A stretch of DNA of 64,000 bases from Pseudomonadota bacterium (lineage in GTDB: Bacteria > Desulfobacterota > Binatia > Binatales > Binataceae). The stretch spans positions 1-64,000 of the forward strand of contig JAJPIF010000023.1 of NCBI GenBank assembly GCA_021324885.1, in the 5' to 3' direction. The notes beneath the pieces are model-generated. The model ran no database searches, was not told the DNA's origin, and worked only from the letters and a program-made list of their open reading frames with translations. Below, in pieces: positions 53,381-61,804 of the stretch; position 1 is the first letter of the stretch; each line of letters starts with the position of its first letter. The translations under genes and the position numbers were made by a program.

Positions 53381-54832
53381 TCAGAGCGTATTCAGGTAGC
53401 TGATCAGGGCGGCCTGGTCGGCGGGGCTCAGAGCATTGAACTGTTGGGCTGAATCGCGGCCCTGGCCGTCGTGCAGCGTGATGGCCTCGCGCAGGTTGTC
53501 GGCGCGTCCGTCATGCAGCAAGCGGACCTTGCTGCGCACGCCCCAAAGCGGAGCTGTGCGCATCATGTCCGGTCCCGCCGTGCCCGAGCTGATGCCGTCG
53601 CCGAGGGAGCCCATATTGTGGAGGAGGAAGTCGGAAAATGGATGGAAAGTCTGATGCGCGAGGGCGTGGTTGAGCGTCGTGCTGATGGGCACGCCGCCCG
53701 TGGTCGGCGGAATGAACTGGCTCGGGTTGGCAGCAGTTTCAAGGGTAGGCACGTGGCAACCTGCGCAACCTATTTGGCCGAAAAGCTGCTCACCGCGCCT
53801 GGCGGTATCGTTTAATTTCAACTGCGGGGGCGGCGCCAGCTCGCGCATGAAATCGACGATCCGGTCGACCATCGCACGGCCGCTGGCGTCGGGCCTGTCC
53901 TCGGGTTCCTCGCCTGTGTCCAGCACCACGCCGAATTGGGTCAGGCCGTCAGCGCAGGTGGTATTTTCCTGGGGTAAATCAGGGGTTGTAAGTCCAAGTT
54001 CGTTGGCGGTGGCCAAATCCGCGAATGCACGCAGCGTGGCGCCGTCATCCTTCCAGCCAAAACGCGCCACGCGGCGGCGGCCGAATTCGTCCAGCAGACG
54101 CGGCGTCCCGCGTATCGCGGACGGCTGGTTGGCGGCTAAATCAGTCAGTGTTTTATCGTCCGTGGCCTCCACCAGGCCCAGGCCGAACAGGTTGGTGGAC
54201 TGGCGTTGCGCGCTGCAATTCCGGCCGGCCGCGAAACTGGCGCTGGTGGGATCGCAAATCGGCAGGTCGGGGCTGAAGTTCTTCAGCCGCGCCTCCGCCT
54301 CCTGGCAGGGTGACAGAGTGCAATCAGGGTCGCTGATTTCACATCCCAGCGGCACCGCAGCCAGACCGTGGCTGAAGATCGTCGCGCCGGCCTGGCTCTG
54401 CGGACCCGCTCGCAGCATGTTGTCCACGGCGAAAGTGTGAACCGGCAACCCGGTCGTATCCGCGCGGGTGTGTATTTCGGAGATGAATTCGCCCGAACCG
54501 CCCATTGTGGGCTGAAAGTGGCAAGCCACACAGGTGCGGTTGTTGAAAAGGGGGCCGAGCACCGGAATGCTCAGCGGCGTTGCGAATAACCGCTGGCCCG
54601 CCTGAAAAACCGCGCGGTCACCGGGATTTGCGGCCACCGCGGGCAAGGGCTGGCCAAAACCGCTGATGTCCGCGCTTAAAACGGCGATGGGCTCGGATTG
54701 GGCGAAGGCCCGGCCGGTGCTGGCGGTTAACGCAAGCAAAAACACGCAGCGAATCAGCCCCGGTCGATTTGAGCGGTCAGCTTTCCCGTCACGCCGTTTT
54801 CTTGTGAAGTGTCCGGTAAAGTTGGAGGCCAT
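53381..54832 (-). CDS. Di-haem oxidoreductase (COG3488 family), exported
   Basis: A 483-residue periplasmic di-haem c-type cytochrome. The signal peptide (about 25-44, ending AFAQ) is followed by two CxxCH sites (CVACH about 101, CAGCH about 352) and the late conserved RTAPLWGVR, LHDGRA and EAITLHDGQ region. The family was called 'thiol oxidoreductase' but the natural reaction is uncertain. It could transfer electrons to an outer-membrane or metal-linked acceptor. It is transcribed before the P-loop ATPase gene. Confidence 0.85.
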   Translation of the reverse strand: MASNFTGHFTRKRRDGKADRSNRPGLIRCVFLLALTASTGRAFAQSEPIAVLSADISGFGQPLPAVAANPGDRAVFQAGQRLFATPLSIPVLGPLFNNRTCVACHFQPTMGGSGEFISEIHTRADTTGLPVHTFAVDNMLRAGPQSQAGATIFSHGLAAVPLGCEISDPDCTLSPCQEAEARLKNFSPDLPICDPTSASFAAGRNCSAQRQSTNLFGLGLVEATDDKTLTDLAANQPSAIRGTPRLLDEFGRRRVARFGWKDDGATLRAFADLATANELGLTTPDLPQENTTCADGLTQFGVVLDTGEEPEDRPDASGRAMVDRIVDFMRELAPPPQLKLNDTARRGEQLFGQIGCAGCHVPTLETAANPSQFIPPTTGGVPISTTLNHALAHQTFHPFSDFLLHNMGSLGDGISSGTAGPDMMRTAPLWGVRSKVRLLHDGRADNLREAITLHDGQGRDSAQQFNALSPADQAALISYLNTL

Positions 54833-54919
54833 GCTTTTCTGCTTTGGCTTTTTTTAGGCAGGAGCTATCTTATCGTCGGAATAGCCTTTATCGACCGACA
54901 TCTGTTTAAAAATTGAGGA

Positions 54920-54933
54920 ATAGCTTAAGCTAT
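54920..54933. promoter_or_regulatory. 14-bp perfect palindrome in the divergent intergenic region
   Basis: ATAGCTTAAGCTAT reads the same on both strands and lies in the 190-base gap between the di-haem gene (minus) and the hypothetical gene at 55023 (plus). A position between divergent genes favours a dimeric repressor site. No regulator gene is adjacent. Confidence 0.35.
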
Positions 54934-55022
54934 GGGATGCTTGAACCGCAACCTTCGGAGACGCGTTTGAACACGGTTCACCGGCGAATCGTGGCAGACA
55001 GCAAGGGGCGATAGTCAAAGCA

Positions 55023-55382
55023 ATGGTCGAAATCTCAGTCCAGCGCGATGTGCTGGAGGTCAGGATTGTCGGCTGGAGCAAATTGTGGTGCCTCAAAAGC
55101 CGCCTCGAGGCGCCGCTGCGATGCGTTCGCGGCATCAGGCAGGACGGTGAACTGCCGCAAGGCTATTGGCTCCGATGGCCCGGCACTTCCATCCCGGGCC
55201 TTGTCAAAGCGGGAAGCTTCTGGAACGGCCCGCATGGCGCGTTCTGGGACGTGCGCCGCCGGCGCGACCAGGTCGTCGTGATCGAGCTTTGCGGATGGAA
55301 GTACGACAAACTCGTGGTCGAAGTGGAAAACCCCACCGCGACAATCGAGCAGGTGCGCGCCGCGATCGAAGGTTCAAGGTGA
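55023..55382 (+). CDS. Conserved hypothetical protein, possibly PH-like
   Basis: A 119-residue protein. The sequence order ('LWCLKSRLEAPLRCVRG', 'PGTSIPGLVKAGSF', 'FWDVRRRRDQVVVIELCG', 'YDKLVVEVENP') resembles a family of small actinobacterial hypothetical proteins thought to have a PH-like fold; function unknown. The recollection of the family is not certain. ATG 55023 has only a weak ribosome binding site. Confidence 0.55.
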   Translation: MVEISVQRDVLEVRIVGWSKLWCLKSRLEAPLRCVRGIRQDGELPQGYWLRWPGTSIPGLVKAGSFWNGPHGAFWDVRRRRDQVVVIELCGWKYDKLVVEVENPTATIEQVRAAIEGSR

Positions 55383-55425
55383 TCCGGGCGGCTTTTGCTT
55401 TGACGCCAAATTGAGGACCTGAATC

Positions 55426-57306
55426 TCAAATATCGTACTCGATGGGCGGGTTTTGCAGGCGGGCGCGCATGTTTTCCAGCCACACCGAATGGAACCGTTC
55501 GAGGTCGAAGGCGCCCCAGGTGCCTTTCAGATCGATATGTATTTCACGCATATTGCGCAGTGCGTTGCGCATTTTCTCCAAAGCCGCGCTGCCGCGCGCC
55601 AGCGGTTGATTGCCGGCTCGCGCTTCGAGGTATTCGCCGATTGCACCCAGCGTTTCCATCCCGTAACGCCATAGCCTGCGCTCGGCCTCGAGCAGGGGGT
55701 CGGCGCCGCGGGCGAGCAGGTTGTCGGCCGCGTCGATGGCGATCCTCAACTGCTCGACCGCGGCTTCCAGCTCGATTCGTTTCCTTTTGGCCCGCTCCGG
55801 TTCCATGAACGGACGCAGCACCTCGCCATAGGTCAGCGCCAGCATCGACGCCTGCTGCACGGCGCGATATGCCGACGCCATCTCCGCGCAACATCCCGGA
55901 TGGCGCTGGGCAGCGGCTTCCACAATCAGGGCGTCGGGGTTTTCATCGGGATCGATCGCGAGACGGGCAAATGCGACCAGGTTTACAGGATAGGCAAAAA
56001 CGCTGAAGGCGCCGAAGGTTAAACACGATACGCCGGTAATACCCAACGCGCGGTAGGCGCGCAGGTCCCGCGCAATCACCGAAGGCATCGCACAGCTCAA
56101 CCCGCCAAACAGGATGGCGTCCGCGTAATACTCGAACACATGACCGCGCCCCTCGAACAGCTCGACGTAGCGTTTGAGCGCGGCGAAGTAGCGCGGATTG
56201 GTATCACATTGCGGATCGTCGATAGCATGGCGGTAACAGCGCTCGCGCGGTGCCCATTCGAAGCAGACATTCGCCCGCGGCCGCAGACCGTCGACCGGCT
56301 CGAGGGTGTCGTGATATGCCAGGTACGCAATGGTGGGAGCAATCGCGCCGGGCGCGCTGCCGTCCGCCGCTGCCTGCGCAATCGCGTTGACGAGCTGGAG
56401 GTATTGAAGTTGAGGAGGAATCGGGCGGCATTGATTACACATGCACCATGCACCCTTTTTGACGTCGGCGCCCCAGACGTGAAGCAGGCGGGTTTGCGGA
56501 TGGTTGGCGAGATAGGCCAGCGCGCCATTGCGCACCGTGGCCAGCGCACCGGCGCTGGACACGCACAAATTGCCCATCTGCATCCGGGCGCCGCTGGCAG
56601 CCGCCGGAAAGTATTCGGGATGCTGCGCGAAGTGCTCGCGCGGCAGCAATTGCTGAATCACGTGACCGCCGTACTCGAGATCAATGCCGCGCTCGGCCGC
56701 CAGCTCCTCCAGTTCCGCAATTCGATAACGGGTGTCCATCGGATGGCGGATGTAAGAGAAGGCGTTAAGCCCGCAGCGCGCCATCCAGGGGATAAAGTCG
56801 CGATCATGCTGGAGATGAAGCGCGAACCTTGCCGGGTCGTCGTAGTGCCACGTCATGATGTCCGATACCAGGCATCGGCGGCTGAAGGCGGGACAAACCT
56901 GCAGCGGCTTGAGCTCGCGCAGCCGCGTGCGGTCCAGGCCGGGGAAAGCCGCGGGCGCGCCCAGGGGAAACCGCGCGCCACATTCCCGCAACAGGTGATA
57001 AACCGCGTCGAGCACTGAGCGCTCGTCCGCGCCGCACAGTTCGATTCCGCGGCGGCCCGGAAGGATGGCGTAACCGGGTCCGAACCAGCTCGGGGTGCTT
57101 GCCGCCGGGGGGCCGTAGCTCACGACGATTGCCGGCCGGTCCGCGCCTTCGATGGTTTGGATCGCGATCGGCTCGGCAAGCATCCGGCCCAAACCATCGG
57201 CCAGCTCGCGCGCGGCGAACTCCAGAACCGGACCACCGCCCGTCCGGGATATATGCAGCTTGCCTATCGGACCTTCGAGCTCATCGACATTGCCGAGCTT
57301 TTTCAT
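55426..57306 (-). CDS. DUF4838-family protein, possibly glycoside-hydrolase related
   Basis: A 626-residue protein. An N-terminal domain (about 20-110) resembles the GH20b-like N-terminal fold of alpha-glucuronidases, followed by a central TIM-barrel-like domain containing CMCNQCRPIP and FEWAPRERC, typical of DUF4838 (about 190-450), and a helical C terminus. No secretion signal is visible. The true start is ATG 57306 (MKKLGNV); the open frame up to 57738 is antisense to mrp. It is divergent from mrp by 57 bases. Confidence 0.68.
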   Translation of the reverse strand: MKKLGNVDELEGPIGKLHISRTGGGPVLEFAARELADGLGRMLAEPIAIQTIEGADRPAIVVSYGPPAASTPSWFGPGYAILPGRRGIELCGADERSVLDAVYHLLRECGARFPLGAPAAFPGLDRTRLRELKPLQVCPAFSRRCLVSDIMTWHYDDPARFALHLQHDRDFIPWMARCGLNAFSYIRHPMDTRYRIAELEELAAERGIDLEYGGHVIQQLLPREHFAQHPEYFPAAASGARMQMGNLCVSSAGALATVRNGALAYLANHPQTRLLHVWGADVKKGAWCMCNQCRPIPPQLQYLQLVNAIAQAAADGSAPGAIAPTIAYLAYHDTLEPVDGLRPRANVCFEWAPRERCYRHAIDDPQCDTNPRYFAALKRYVELFEGRGHVFEYYADAILFGGLSCAMPSVIARDLRAYRALGITGVSCLTFGAFSVFAYPVNLVAFARLAIDPDENPDALIVEAAAQRHPGCCAEMASAYRAVQQASMLALTYGEVLRPFMEPERAKRKRIELEAAVEQLRIAIDAADNLLARGADPLLEAERRLWRYGMETLGAIGEYLEARAGNQPLARGSAALEKMRNALRNMREIHIDLKGTWGAFDLERFHSVWLENMRARLQNPPIEYDI

Positions 57307-57363
57307 GGGTTCGTTTTCTACCCGCTGCGCTGATGATAGCATGGTTGCGTCGCTACCAGAGCA

Positions 57364-58437
57364 ATGCCAAGCCCCAACGAAATCCTCAATGAGCTGAAGA
57401 AGGTCAAGTACCCGGGCTTCACTCGTGATATCGTCTCCTTCGGTCTGGTCAAGGACATCGAAGTCGGCCATTCGGGAGTCACGGTTTTTTTGGGGGCAGT
57501 TTCGGCCAACCCCGACGTCGCCCGGGCGGTCGCCGAAAACGTCAAGCAAACCGTGGCCGCGATGGCAGGGGTGGGTGCGGTCCGGGTCGAGGTGCAGAGC
57601 GCGCCGCCCACGCGTCAGGCTACCGTCCAGAGCGGCCGCCGACCGGTTCCCGGAGTAAAGCACGTGATTGCGGTTGCCAGCGGCAAGGGCGGGGTCGGCA
57701 AATCGACAGTGGCGGTCAATCTGGCGCTGGCGATGCAAGCGTCAGGGCGCCGCGTCGGCCTGATGGACGCCGACGTGTACGGGCCCAGCGTCGCCATGAT
57801 GATGGGCGTCGAGGACAGCGTCAGGGTCAGCGCTGACAAACGCATCATCCCGATGCAACGTTACGGCGTCCGGTACGTCTCGATGGCGCTGTTCGTCAAT
57901 GACCAGACACCGGTCATCTGGCGCGGTCCGATGGTGACGAAGCTGGAGACCGAGTTTCTCTTTAATGTCGATTGGGGCGAGCTTGATTGCCTGGTTCTGG
58001 ATTTGCCGCCCGGCACCGGCGACGCTCAACTCACAATCACTCAGCGCGTGGTCCTGGCAGGCGGCGTAATCGTAACTACGCCGCAGGAGGTGGCGCTGCT
58101 CGACGTCAAGCGCGGGGTCGCCATGTTCAAGCAGGTTGATACCCCGGTGCTGGGTGTGATCGAGAACATGAGTTATTACACTTGCAAACGGTGCGCGCAT
58201 CGGCACGAAATCTTCGGTCATGGCGGCGGCGCCCGGATGGCCGAAGAACTTGGGCTGGAAATGCTCGGCGAACTGCCGATTACGCCCGAGATGCGCGCCG
58301 GCGCAGACCATGCGCGGCCGCTGGTTGCGGTCAGCCCCCGGCACCCGGCCAGCCAGGAGTTCATGAGAATCGCCGGACGCATCCTGGAGCGGCTCGACCG
58401 CATGCCCAAGCCGCTCAACGCTGAAGCAGCCCAATGA
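57364..58437 (+). CDS. mrp: Iron-sulfur carrier Mrp/ApbC
   Basis: A 357-residue P-loop protein that carries [4Fe-4S] clusters to target enzymes. The MIP18/DUF59 domain (about 4-78) precedes the deviant Walker A ASGKGGVGKST. A CxxC pair (TCKRC) near residue 277 holds the bridging cluster. GTGDAQLTITQ and DADVYGPS are characteristic of the family. It starts a co-directional group that runs to the end of the window. Confidence 0.94.
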   Translation: MPSPNEILNELKKVKYPGFTRDIVSFGLVKDIEVGHSGVTVFLGAVSANPDVARAVAENVKQTVAAMAGVGAVRVEVQSAPPTRQATVQSGRRPVPGVKHVIAVASGKGGVGKSTVAVNLALAMQASGRRVGLMDADVYGPSVAMMMGVEDSVRVSADKRIIPMQRYGVRYVSMALFVNDQTPVIWRGPMVTKLETEFLFNVDWGELDCLVLDLPPGTGDAQLTITQRVVLAGGVIVTTPQEVALLDVKRGVAMFKQVDTPVLGVIENMSYYTCKRCAHRHEIFGHGGGARMAEELGLEMLGELPITPEMRAGADHARPLVAVSPRHPASQEFMRIAGRILERLDRMPKPLNAEAAQ

Positions 58438-58461
58438 ACATTCAGCGCCGCAAAGCCTCTG

Positions 58462-59184
58462 ATGCGGTTTGCAATCCTTGATATCGAAACCCGGGTGGAC
58501 AAACGCCTGCTGCGCGACGCCCTTTACCGGGGTCAGCAGATGGACGAGGAGCAGGCTTATCTGCGCCTGCGCGAGGAACTGGGCGGCGCCTTTTTCCCGA
58601 CTTCATTGCACGTGCCGATTTCGATCGCCGTGGGCAGCGTCAACGAAGATTACGTGCTCGAAGCCGTTGAAAATCTGGCCGCACAAAATTCCGAGCTTGA
58701 AATGATGCGGGAATTCTGGCGCCGCGCGGAGCAATTCACCGGATGCCTGGTCACATTCAACGGCCGGGCCTTTGACCTGCCGGTGCTGGAACTGCAGGCG
58801 CTGCGCCACGGCATCGCCGCCCCCGCGCATTTCGCGCGCCGTCAGCGCTGGTCTGTTGAACATCATCTTGACCTGCAGGATTTTCTCACCAACCATGGCG
58901 ACTTCCGAATCCGCGGCGGTCTGGACCTGTTGCTCAAAAGTATCGGACTGCCGGGCAAAGGCGACGTGGACGGCGCCCGCGTCCAGGAGCTTTACGAAGC
59001 GGGACGGATGGATGAAATCCATGCTTACTGCCGCAGCGACGTGATCCAGACCTATTTTCTGTTTTTGCGGGTGCAACTGATGCGCGGAAAAATCAACCGC
59101 GAGCGCTATCACGAGGTGGTGGAGGCGGCTTCTGGCTTCCTGGCGGAAATCGGCGCGTCCGCCGGAGCGGGAAGGCTACCCTGA
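58462..59184 (+). CDS. Predicted 3'-5' exonuclease, PolB-like (PF10108)
   Basis: A 240-residue RNase H-fold protein with the exonuclease motifs ILDIET (Exo I), VTFNGRAFDLPVL (Exo II) and YCRSDVIQTYFLF (Exo III), a pattern seen in YprB/PolB-like nucleases. Its role in the cell is unknown. Its stop overlaps the next start by one base. Confidence 0.82.
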   Translation: MRFAILDIETRVDKRLLRDALYRGQQMDEEQAYLRLREELGGAFFPTSLHVPISIAVGSVNEDYVLEAVENLAAQNSELEMMREFWRRAEQFTGCLVTFNGRAFDLPVLELQALRHGIAAPAHFARRQRWSVEHHLDLQDFLTNHGDFRIRGGLDLLLKSIGLPGKGDVDGARVQELYEAGRMDEIHAYCRSDVIQTYFLFLRVQLMRGKINRERYHEVVEAASGFLAEIGASAGAGRLP

Positions 59185-59951
59185 TGGCGCAGGGGCCCAC
59201 GCTTGCGCTGATTGCCATCACGCTCAACGAGGAAGCGCTGATCGGCCAATGTCTGCGCAGCGCCTCGATTTGCGATGAGCTGATAGTGGTGGATTCGTTG
59301 TCCAGCGATCGGACGGTCGAAGTCGCCCGCGCTCTCGGCGCCAGGGTCTATCAGCGGGAATTCACCGGCTACATCGCGCAGAAACAGTTCGCGCTGGAGC
59401 AGGCCACCGCACCATGGGTGTTGAGCCTGGACGCCGACGAACAGTTGACTCATGGACTGCGCGAGGAAATCCGCTCCGTGGTCAGTTCGCCCGATTCCGC
59501 CGACGGCTACGAGATCCGGCGCATCCTCTATCATCTTGATCACTATTATACGCGGGGCCTTTACCCCGATTATCATCTGCGCCTGTTTCGGCGCGAGGCC
59601 GCTCATTTCGGCGGCACGGAACCCCATGCCAGGGCGATCGTCAACGGCACCGTGCGCAGACTGCGCGCGCCGATCCTCCATTTCAGCTACGCCGACATCG
59701 CCGACCACGTCGCGACGATGAACCGCCTGACGACTCAATCGGCGGCGCAGGCGCAGTATGGAGCGATGACACCGCTTAAGATGTTCGCCAATCCGCTATG
59801 GCGCTTCTTCAATTTTTACATCCTGCGCGGCGGTTTCCTGGAAGGCGCCAGCGGTCTGTACGCGTCAATGGCCGCCGCGTTTTACGTGTTTCTGAAGTAC
59901 GCAAAACTCTACGAGCGCAAACTCAAGGATCGCCGCGCGACGTCCGCGTGA
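59184..59951 (+). CDS. GT2 glycosyltransferase, LPS core (WaaE/KdtX)-like
   Basis: A 255-residue GT-A enzyme with AITLNEEALIGQCL at the start, VDSLSSDRTVE, and the metal-binding DAD in LSLDADEQL. This family adds a beta-1,4-glucose to the lipopolysaccharide inner core or similar. Its position before an MsbA-like transporter supports a role in envelope glycolipids. Confidence 0.8.
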   Translation: MAQGPTLALIAITLNEEALIGQCLRSASICDELIVVDSLSSDRTVEVARALGARVYQREFTGYIAQKQFALEQATAPWVLSLDADEQLTHGLREEIRSVVSSPDSADGYEIRRILYHLDHYYTRGLYPDYHLRLFRREAAHFGGTEPHARAIVNGTVRRLRAPILHFSYADIADHVATMNRLTTQSAAQAQYGAMTPLKMFANPLWRFFNFYILRGGFLEGASGLYASMAAAFYVFLKYAKLYERKLKDRRATSA

Positions 59952-60056
59952 CGGCAGGGTGCGGTTCGCCGGTGAACTGGTTGTCGTTTCCACACCGTCG
60001 ACACCCGTAACATGCGCTTCCCTAACCTTCCAAACCTGATAACTTAGCCTGCGAGC

Positions 60057-61802
60057 ATGAGGCGTTTGTTGGGTTACATGCGCGGCGTCGGGTGGCGCTA
60101 CGCGTTCGGCATTATCTGCACGTTTGCAACTGCCACGCTGGCGATGCTCGTGCCCTATCTGCTCAAGTCGGGAATCGACGCGATCCAGGCCGGGCATTAC
60201 GAGCGGCTGTCGCGGGTTGCCGGGGAAATTGCGGCGGCCGCGGTCACGATGGGAGTCGCCCGCTGGTGCTCCCGTTTCACGATCTTCAACTGCGGCCGCG
60301 ATATCGAATATGAAATCCGCAAAGACCTGTTCGAACGGCTGATGCTGCTGGGCGGCGACTTTTACGAACGGCTGCGCACCGGCGACCTGATGTCGCGCAT
60401 GATCAACGATCTGTCCGCCGTGCGCATGATGCTGGGGATGGGCGTGCTGTCCATCGCGGACACCCCGCTGCGCTACGTTTTCGCGCTGAGCTTCATGTTC
60501 TCCATGAATGCGCGGCTCACCCTGGCCACGCTGGTACCCTATGTCGTCCTGTTCGCGGTGATGAAGCGGCTCACCCGTTCGCTGATGGAACGCAGCCTGC
60601 GCGTTCAGGAGGGGCTGGCGGACATCGGCTCCAAGGTGCAGGAAAGCCTTACCGGTATCCACGTGATCAAGGCTTACACGGTTGAGGAGCACGACGCGCA
60701 GATCTTTCGCAGGCTCAACGATGACTTCAACCGGCAGGGACTCGGGCTGGCGCGGGTGCGCGGCTCGATGTTTCCGATGGTGCGTTCGACCGTGGCGACC
60801 GCGGTCATGATCGTTCTGATCTACGGCGGTTCGCTGGTCCAGCGTGGGGTGATGACACTGGGCGAGCTGATTGCATTCATCGGCTATCTGGGGCAGCTCG
60901 CGTGGCCGACCACCTCGCTCGGATGGATGCTCAGCATCTACCAGCGGGGCCGCGCCGCGATGCGCCGGCTCGATGCCATCTACGACGCCCCGCTGCCCCT
61001 TTCGGTTCCCGCCGATGGCAGGATCGAGATTGTCGGCGGAATCGAATGGCAGAATGTCTCGTTCAGTTATTTTTCGTGGCTCGGCGGCGCCATCAACGGG
61101 CAGCCTTACGCGCTGCGCGATATCAACGTCAAGGTCGAGCCGGGCAGCAAACTGGCGATCGTCGGACGCACCGGCGCGGGCAAGACCACCATGATCAAGC
61201 TGTTGACGCGGCTGCTGGAGCCCACCGCCGGCCGCGTTTTGATCGACGGCCGCGATGTCCGCGAAATCCCGCTGGGCGAGTTGCGGCGCGCGGTTGGCGT
61301 CGTGCCCCAGGAAGCCAACCTGTTCTCCCAGACTATCGCCTACAACGTCGCCTTCGGACGGATCGGCGCCAGCCGCGAGGAAATCGCCAATGCGGTCACC
61401 GTCGCCGGCCTTGACGGCGACGTGGCAGTCATGCCGCGCGGGCTGGATACGATGGTCGGGGAGCGCGGGATGGCGCTGTCGGGCGGACAGAAGCAGCGCG
61501 TTACCATCGCGCGCGCCCTGGTTTACGACGCCCCGATCCTGGTGCTCGACGACGCCCTGGCCAGCGTCGATACTGAAACCGAGCGGGACGTTTTGCAAAA
61601 CCTGACCGAAGGCGCCCGCGGCCGCACCACGATCGTGGTTTCGCATCGCGCCTCCACCGTACGCGACGCGGACCAGATTATCGTGCTGGACGCCGGGCGG
61701 ATCGTGGAACGCGGCACCCACGAGGAGTTGATGGCGGAGGGCGGGATTTACGCCGAGCTTTTCAGACGCCAATTGCTGGAAGAGGAGCTGGCGGCCTATT
61801 GA
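60057..61802 (+). CDS. ABC exporter half-transporter with degenerate ATP site (TM287-like)
   Basis: A 581-residue half-transporter with six membrane helices (about 15-290) and a nucleotide-binding domain: Walker A GRTGAGKTT, signature LSGGQKQR and Walker B LVLDDALASVD. The catalytic Glu after Walker B is Asp, as in the degenerate partner of heterodimeric exporters such as TM287/TM288 and BmrC/BmrD. It would form a heterodimer with the product of the next gene, exporting lipids or drugs. Confidence 0.88.
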   Translation: MRRLLGYMRGVGWRYAFGIICTFATATLAMLVPYLLKSGIDAIQAGHYERLSRVAGEIAAAAVTMGVARWCSRFTIFNCGRDIEYEIRKDLFERLMLLGGDFYERLRTGDLMSRMINDLSAVRMMLGMGVLSIADTPLRYVFALSFMFSMNARLTLATLVPYVVLFAVMKRLTRSLMERSLRVQEGLADIGSKVQESLTGIHVIKAYTVEEHDAQIFRRLNDDFNRQGLGLARVRGSMFPMVRSTVATAVMIVLIYGGSLVQRGVMTLGELIAFIGYLGQLAWPTTSLGWMLSIYQRGRAAMRRLDAIYDAPLPLSVPADGRIEIVGGIEWQNVSFSYFSWLGGAINGQPYALRDINVKVEPGSKLAIVGRTGAGKTTMIKLLTRLLEPTAGRVLIDGRDVREIPLGELRRAVGVVPQEANLFSQTIAYNVAFGRIGASREEIANAVTVAGLDGDVAVMPRGLDTMVGERGMALSGGQKQRVTIARALVYDAPILVLDDALASVDTETERDVLQNLTEGARGRTTIVVSHRASTVRDADQIIVLDAGRIVERGTHEELMAEGGIYAELFRRQLLEEELAAY

Positions 61803-61804
61803 CC

